This document shows positions 6,380 to 8,715 of a DNA stretch of 8,715 nucleotides, piece after piece. The notes below the pieces were generated by a model that was not told where the DNA came from, made no database searches, and saw nothing but the letters and a program-made list of their open reading frames with translations. Source of the DNA: Methylophaga sp. (GTDB taxonomy: Bacteria > Pseudomonadota > Gammaproteobacteria > Nitrosococcales > Methylophagaceae); assembly GCA_013139345.1 (NCBI GenBank), contig WTAY01000107.1:1-8715 (forward strand), read 5' to 3'. Each line of letters begins with the position of its first letter. The stretch's first letter is position 1. The position numbers were made by a program, and so were the translations under genes.

Positions 6380-8215
6380 ATGGCTGAAGATGAATCGAGT
6401 TCTAATGTCGAATTTGACTCATCGACATTCTTAAAGGCATTAACTAGCCGTCCAGGCGTGTACCGTATGATCGATAGTACGGATACGGTGATTTATGTCG
6501 GTAAGGCAAAGAACCTAAAAAAACGTGTATCAAGTTATTTTCGTAAAACGGGTTTAACATCAAAAACACGCGTGATGGTGGCACAAATTGCCACTATTGA
6601 AATTAGTGTTACCCATACAGAAAATGAAGCGTTAATTCTTGAAAATAATCTAATCAAGGAGTTAATGCCTCGCTATAACATTTTATTGCGTGATGATAAG
6701 ACTTATCCTTATTTATTGATCTCTGCTGATAAGTTTCCCCGCTTAAGTTTGCATCGAGGCACCAAACGTAAAAAAGGAAAATATTTTGGTCCTTATCCTA
6801 GTGCCGGTGCAGTAAGAGAAAGTTTAGCGTTATTACAAAAGCTATTTCCTGTTCGCCAATGCGATAACACCTATTACCAGAATCGTTCTAGACCGTGTTT
6901 GCAGCATCAAATTAAACGTTGTACAGCACCCTGTGTGGGCCTTATCTCCGAAGAAGAATATAAAAAAGATATTCAACACACGATTTTGTTTTTAGAGGGC
7001 AAAAATCAGCAGGTGATGGAAGATCTGTCAACGCAGATGGAAGCCGCATCTAATGAGCTGGACTTTGAACAAGCCGCTATTATTCGAGACAAAATCATTA
7101 GTCTTCGACGCATTCAAGAAAAGCAGTATGTCAGTTCGGATCAAGGTGATTTAGATGTACTGGCTGCTAAAGTTACGGATGGGGTTGCCGTTGTAGAAGT
7201 GTGTTTTATTCGTGGTGGACGAAGCTTGGGTAATAAATCGTATTTCCCGAAAGGATCATCAGATAGCTCGCCTGAAGAATTATTAGCAGCCTTTATACCT
7301 CAATACTATTTGGGCAAAGATATTCCTGCTGAGATTTTAGTAAGTCATAAACCTGAAGGTATGGACTTGTTAGAAGAGGTATTAAAGTCAGAGTCTCAAC
7401 ATCGAGTCACACTACGTTGTCCTCAGCGAGGAACCAGTGTTCGGTGGATGAAGATGGCGATAACCAATGCTGAAATAAGCCTTAACCAACGATTGAGTAG
7501 TCGCTCTAATCTATTGCAACGTTTTGAAACCCTACAAGAAGCACTTGAGTTAGATGAGATGCCTAAACGATTGGAGTGTTTTGATATTAGCCATACTAGC
7601 GGTGAACTCACCGTTGCATCGTGTGTTGTATTTGGTTTAGAAGGGGCAATAAAGAGCGATTACCGTAAATTCAATATTGAAGGCATTACACCCGGTGATG
7701 ACTATGCTGCGATGAATCAGGCGTTAACCCGACGTTTCACTCGGTTGAAAAAGGGTGAAGGTAAACGACCTGACTTATTATTGATTGATGGTGGTAAAGG
7801 ACAATTAACTGAAGCTAAAGCGGTGATGGCTGAACTGCAATTGGATATTGATATCTTAGGCATAGCGAAAGGCCCTGAGCGAAGACCGGGTGAGGAAACC
7901 TTGTTTTTAGTCGGTAGGGAGGGGGAGATTGATTTAGCTGCGGACTCACCTGCGTTACATTTATTACAGCAAGTTCGTGATGAAGCACATCGTTTTGCTA
8001 TAACGGGACATCGACAACGACGAGCAAAAGCGCGTAGAACATCGCCACTAGAAGGCATTGATGGAATGGGGCCTAAGCGGAGACAAAAGCTCTTACAGCA
8101 GTTTGGTGGCTTACAAGAAGTAAAAAGAGCAGGGGTGGAAGACTTAGCCCGTGTTGATGGCATCAGTGATGCACTGGCACAAAAAATATATGATGTATTT
8201 CATGGTGAGAAATAA
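6380..8215 (+). CDS. uvrC: UvrABC system protein C, excision nuclease subunit
   Basis: UvrC joins the UvrB-DNA complex at a lesion and cuts the damaged strand on both sides (3' by the GIY-YIG domain, 5' by the RNase H-like domain). The protein has 611 residues, against 610 in E. coli. The GIY-YIG nuclease is at about 24-102, with GVY at 26-28, YVG at 39-41, R49 and the likely metal-binding E82. Four cysteines (161, 173, 181, 185) match the spacing of the iron-sulfur ligands described for UvrC. The UvrB-binding UVR helical motif is at about 211-246. The RNase H-like domain contains FDISHTSGE (D402), GDDYAAM (440-446), LLIDGGKGQ (D470) and RDEAH (H537). A tandem helix-hairpin-helix DNA-binding region occupies about 555-608. 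The start at 6380 gives the usual N-terminus but has a poor Shine-Dalgarno, so coupling to the small gene 25 bases upstream is likely. All catalytic residues are present. Confidence 0.97.
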   Translation: MAEDESSSNVEFDSSTFLKALTSRPGVYRMIDSTDTVIYVGKAKNLKKRVSSYFRKTGLTSKTRVMVAQIATIEISVTHTENEALILENNLIKELMPRYNILLRDDKTYPYLLISADKFPRLSLHRGTKRKKGKYFGPYPSAGAVRESLALLQKLFPVRQCDNTYYQNRSRPCLQHQIKRCTAPCVGLISEEEYKKDIQHTILFLEGKNQQVMEDLSTQMEAASNELDFEQAAIIRDKIISLRRIQEKQYVSSDQGDLDVLAAKVTDGVAVVEVCFIRGGRSLGNKSYFPKGSSDSSPEELLAAFIPQYYLGKDIPAEILVSHKPEGMDLLEEVLKSESQHRVTLRCPQRGTSVRWMKMAITNAEISLNQRLSSRSNLLQRFETLQEALELDEMPKRLECFDISHTSGELTVASCVVFGLEGAIKSDYRKFNIEGITPGDDYAAMNQALTRRFTRLKKGEGKRPDLLLIDGGKGQLTEAKAVMAELQLDIDILGIAKGPERRPGEETLFLVGREGEIDLAADSPALHLLQQVRDEAHRFAITGHRQRRAKARRTSPLEGIDGMGPKRRQKLLQQFGGLQEVKRAGVEDLARVDGISDALAQKIYDVFHGEK

Positions 8216-8231
8216 ATGCATTAAATGCTAC

Positions 8232-8439
8232 TATACTCGTTATTATTCAAGATGCAGATAATCAGAGAGACGCATAACACCAGGTTAATGATTGGCATTT
8301 AGCTTGTTCCCCTCATCCCAACCTTCTCCCTCAAGGGAGAAGGAGCTAAAACTCCCTCTCCTGTTGGAGAGGGCTGGGGTGAGGAGATAAAATTAAGGGT
8401 TAATGGGCAAAGCCTGCATCTTGAATGATTATGGGTATA
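8232..8439. mobile_element. MITE-like element with 26-bp terminal inverted repeats beginning TATA
   Basis: The left arm (8232-8257) and right arm (8414-8439) are imperfect inverted repeats. The inner 13 bases are identical (ATTCAAGATGCAG at 8245-8257 against its complement at 8414-8426), and the outer ends both begin TATAC or TATAC's complement GTATA. The element is 208 bp, lacks an open frame, and holds a nested structured repeat at 8311-8384. The TATA-ended arms of about 26 bp recall the architecture of Correia elements, which insert at TA dinucleotides and depend on an IS630/mariner-type transposase; that link is inference from layout, not sequence identity. The arms resemble a repeat I recall from Vibrio and related genera (TATACCC with CAAGATGCA). 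The element fills nearly all the space between uvrC and pgsA, and a related arm is present at 53-78. Confidence 0.65.
8311..8384. repeat. Nested three-stem intergenic repeat
   Basis: An outer stem pairs 8311-8320 (CCTCATCCCA) with 8375-8384 (TGGGGTGAGG), with one G-T wobble. Inside it, hairpin A pairs 8322-8330 with 8335-8343 perfectly (9 bp, loop TCAA), and hairpin B pairs 8354-8361 with 8366-8373 perfectly (8 bp, loop TGTT). A linker, AGCTAAAACT, lies between them. Together they form a three-way junction in DNA cruciform or RNA. Similar CCCTCATCCC/CCCTCTCC repeats are, as I recall, widespread between genes in proteobacteria. As RNA it could attenuate or stabilise the uvrC 3' end; no T-run follows, so it is not a standard terminator. 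Confidence 0.75.
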
Positions 8440-8471
8440 TACCGATCAATCATTATTACTAAGTGGATTTT

Positions 8472-8715
8472 ATGTTTAACCTTCCCAATATTTTAAGTTT
8501 ACTACGCATAGCACTGATTCCTGTTTTAATCGGATGTTACTTCTTACCCAGTGAATATGCCTCTATATGGGCAACTATCGTATTTGCGATTGCATCATTA
8601 ACGGATTGGTTAGATGGTTATTTAGCAAGAAAGTGGAATCAAACATCACCTTTCGGCGCTTTTATCGATCCCGTTGCTGATAAGCTCATTGTAGCTATAG
8701 CATTGGTCTTGGTCT
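8472..8715 (+). CDS. pgsA: CDP-diacylglycerol-glycerol-3-phosphate 3-phosphatidyltransferase, N-terminal part
   Basis: PgsA joins CDP-diacylglycerol and glycerol-3-phosphate to form phosphatidylglycerophosphate, the committed step to phosphatidylglycerol and cardiolipin, in the inner membrane. The 81 visible codons begin MFNLPNILSLLRIALIPVL, the usual start of this enzyme (P-N-x-L-S-x-x-R-I). They include the complete CDP-alcohol phosphotransferase signature DG-x2-AR-x8-G-x3-D-x3-D (residues 48-69, with the four metal-binding aspartates at 48, 65, 69 and just before in DWLDG). Two hydrophobic segments (about 8-25 and 31-44) and the start of a third after DKL are seen. AAGTGG at 8461-8466 is a modest ribosome site. 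The gene is cut by the window edge; the family is about 180-190 residues. It follows uvrC as in E. coli, but the MITE now lies between them, so expression depends on readthrough or a promoter within or after that element. Confidence 0.95.
   Translation, partial: MFNLPNILSLLRIALIPVLIGCYFLPSEYASIWATIVFAIASLTDWLDGYLARKWNQTSPFGAFIDPVADKLIVAIALVLV

Noticed and set aside
7717..8163. Minus-strand open frame of 148 codons within uvrC, rich in Ser, Cys and Pro
   Set aside because: It is the reverse reading of the conserved UvrC C-terminal half, and its composition is typical of a shadow frame.
8216..8231. Small palindrome GCATTAAATGC just after the uvrC stop
   Set aside because: The arms are five bases and AT-rich without a T-run, too weak to call a terminator.
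1..8715. CRISPR array, tRNA or rRNA genes, prophage or defence genes
   Set aside because: No regularly spaced direct repeats, no cloverleaf or rRNA-like sequence, and every long coding frame belongs to a housekeeping or envelope family.

Overview
The window looks like chromosomal DNA from a low-to-mid G+C gammaproteobacterium. The reasons are full-length Mfd and UvrC of the enterobacterial type (about 1154 and 611 residues against 1148 and 610 in E. coli), uvrC followed by pgsA as in many gammaproteobacteria, and intergenic repeats of a type seen in aquatic gammaproteobacteria. By eye the sequence is AT-leaning. The genus cannot be fixed from the window; lineages such as Methylophaga or Cycloclasticus would fit, but this is a guess.

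Layout from left to right. Positions 1-145 are non-coding and hold a cluster of palindromes and hairpins, part of which is related to a repeat element at the other end of the window. Positions 146-2470 (minus strand) are a two-gene unit: a YjgN-like (DUF898) multi-pass membrane protein, then an M48 zinc metallopeptidase 18 bases downstream. The unit has its own good sigma70-like promoter and Shine-Dalgarno sequence just after the mfd stop codon. Positions 2568-6032 (minus) are mfd, the transcription-repair coupling factor; the open frame reaches 6113, but the family start is at 6032. A short divergent control region (6033-6141) separates mfd from a rightward unit: a 70-residue two-helix membrane protein of unknown function, then uvrC 25 bases later. 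The 256-base gap between uvrC and pgsA holds a 208-bp element with terminal inverted repeats (a MITE) that carries a nested three-stem repeat. The first 81 codons of pgsA run off the right edge.

Functionally, mfd and uvrC are both nucleotide excision repair genes and are transcribed away from each other. Mfd removes RNA polymerase stalled at lesions and recruits UvrA; UvrC makes both incisions. PgsA starts phosphatidylglycerol synthesis. The DUF898-M48 pair is probably an envelope system of unknown role. I see no defence system, phage, CRISPR array or other clearly undescribed system. The most unusual material is the repeat DNA at both ends, the DUF898-M48 pair, and the small membrane protein ahead of uvrC.
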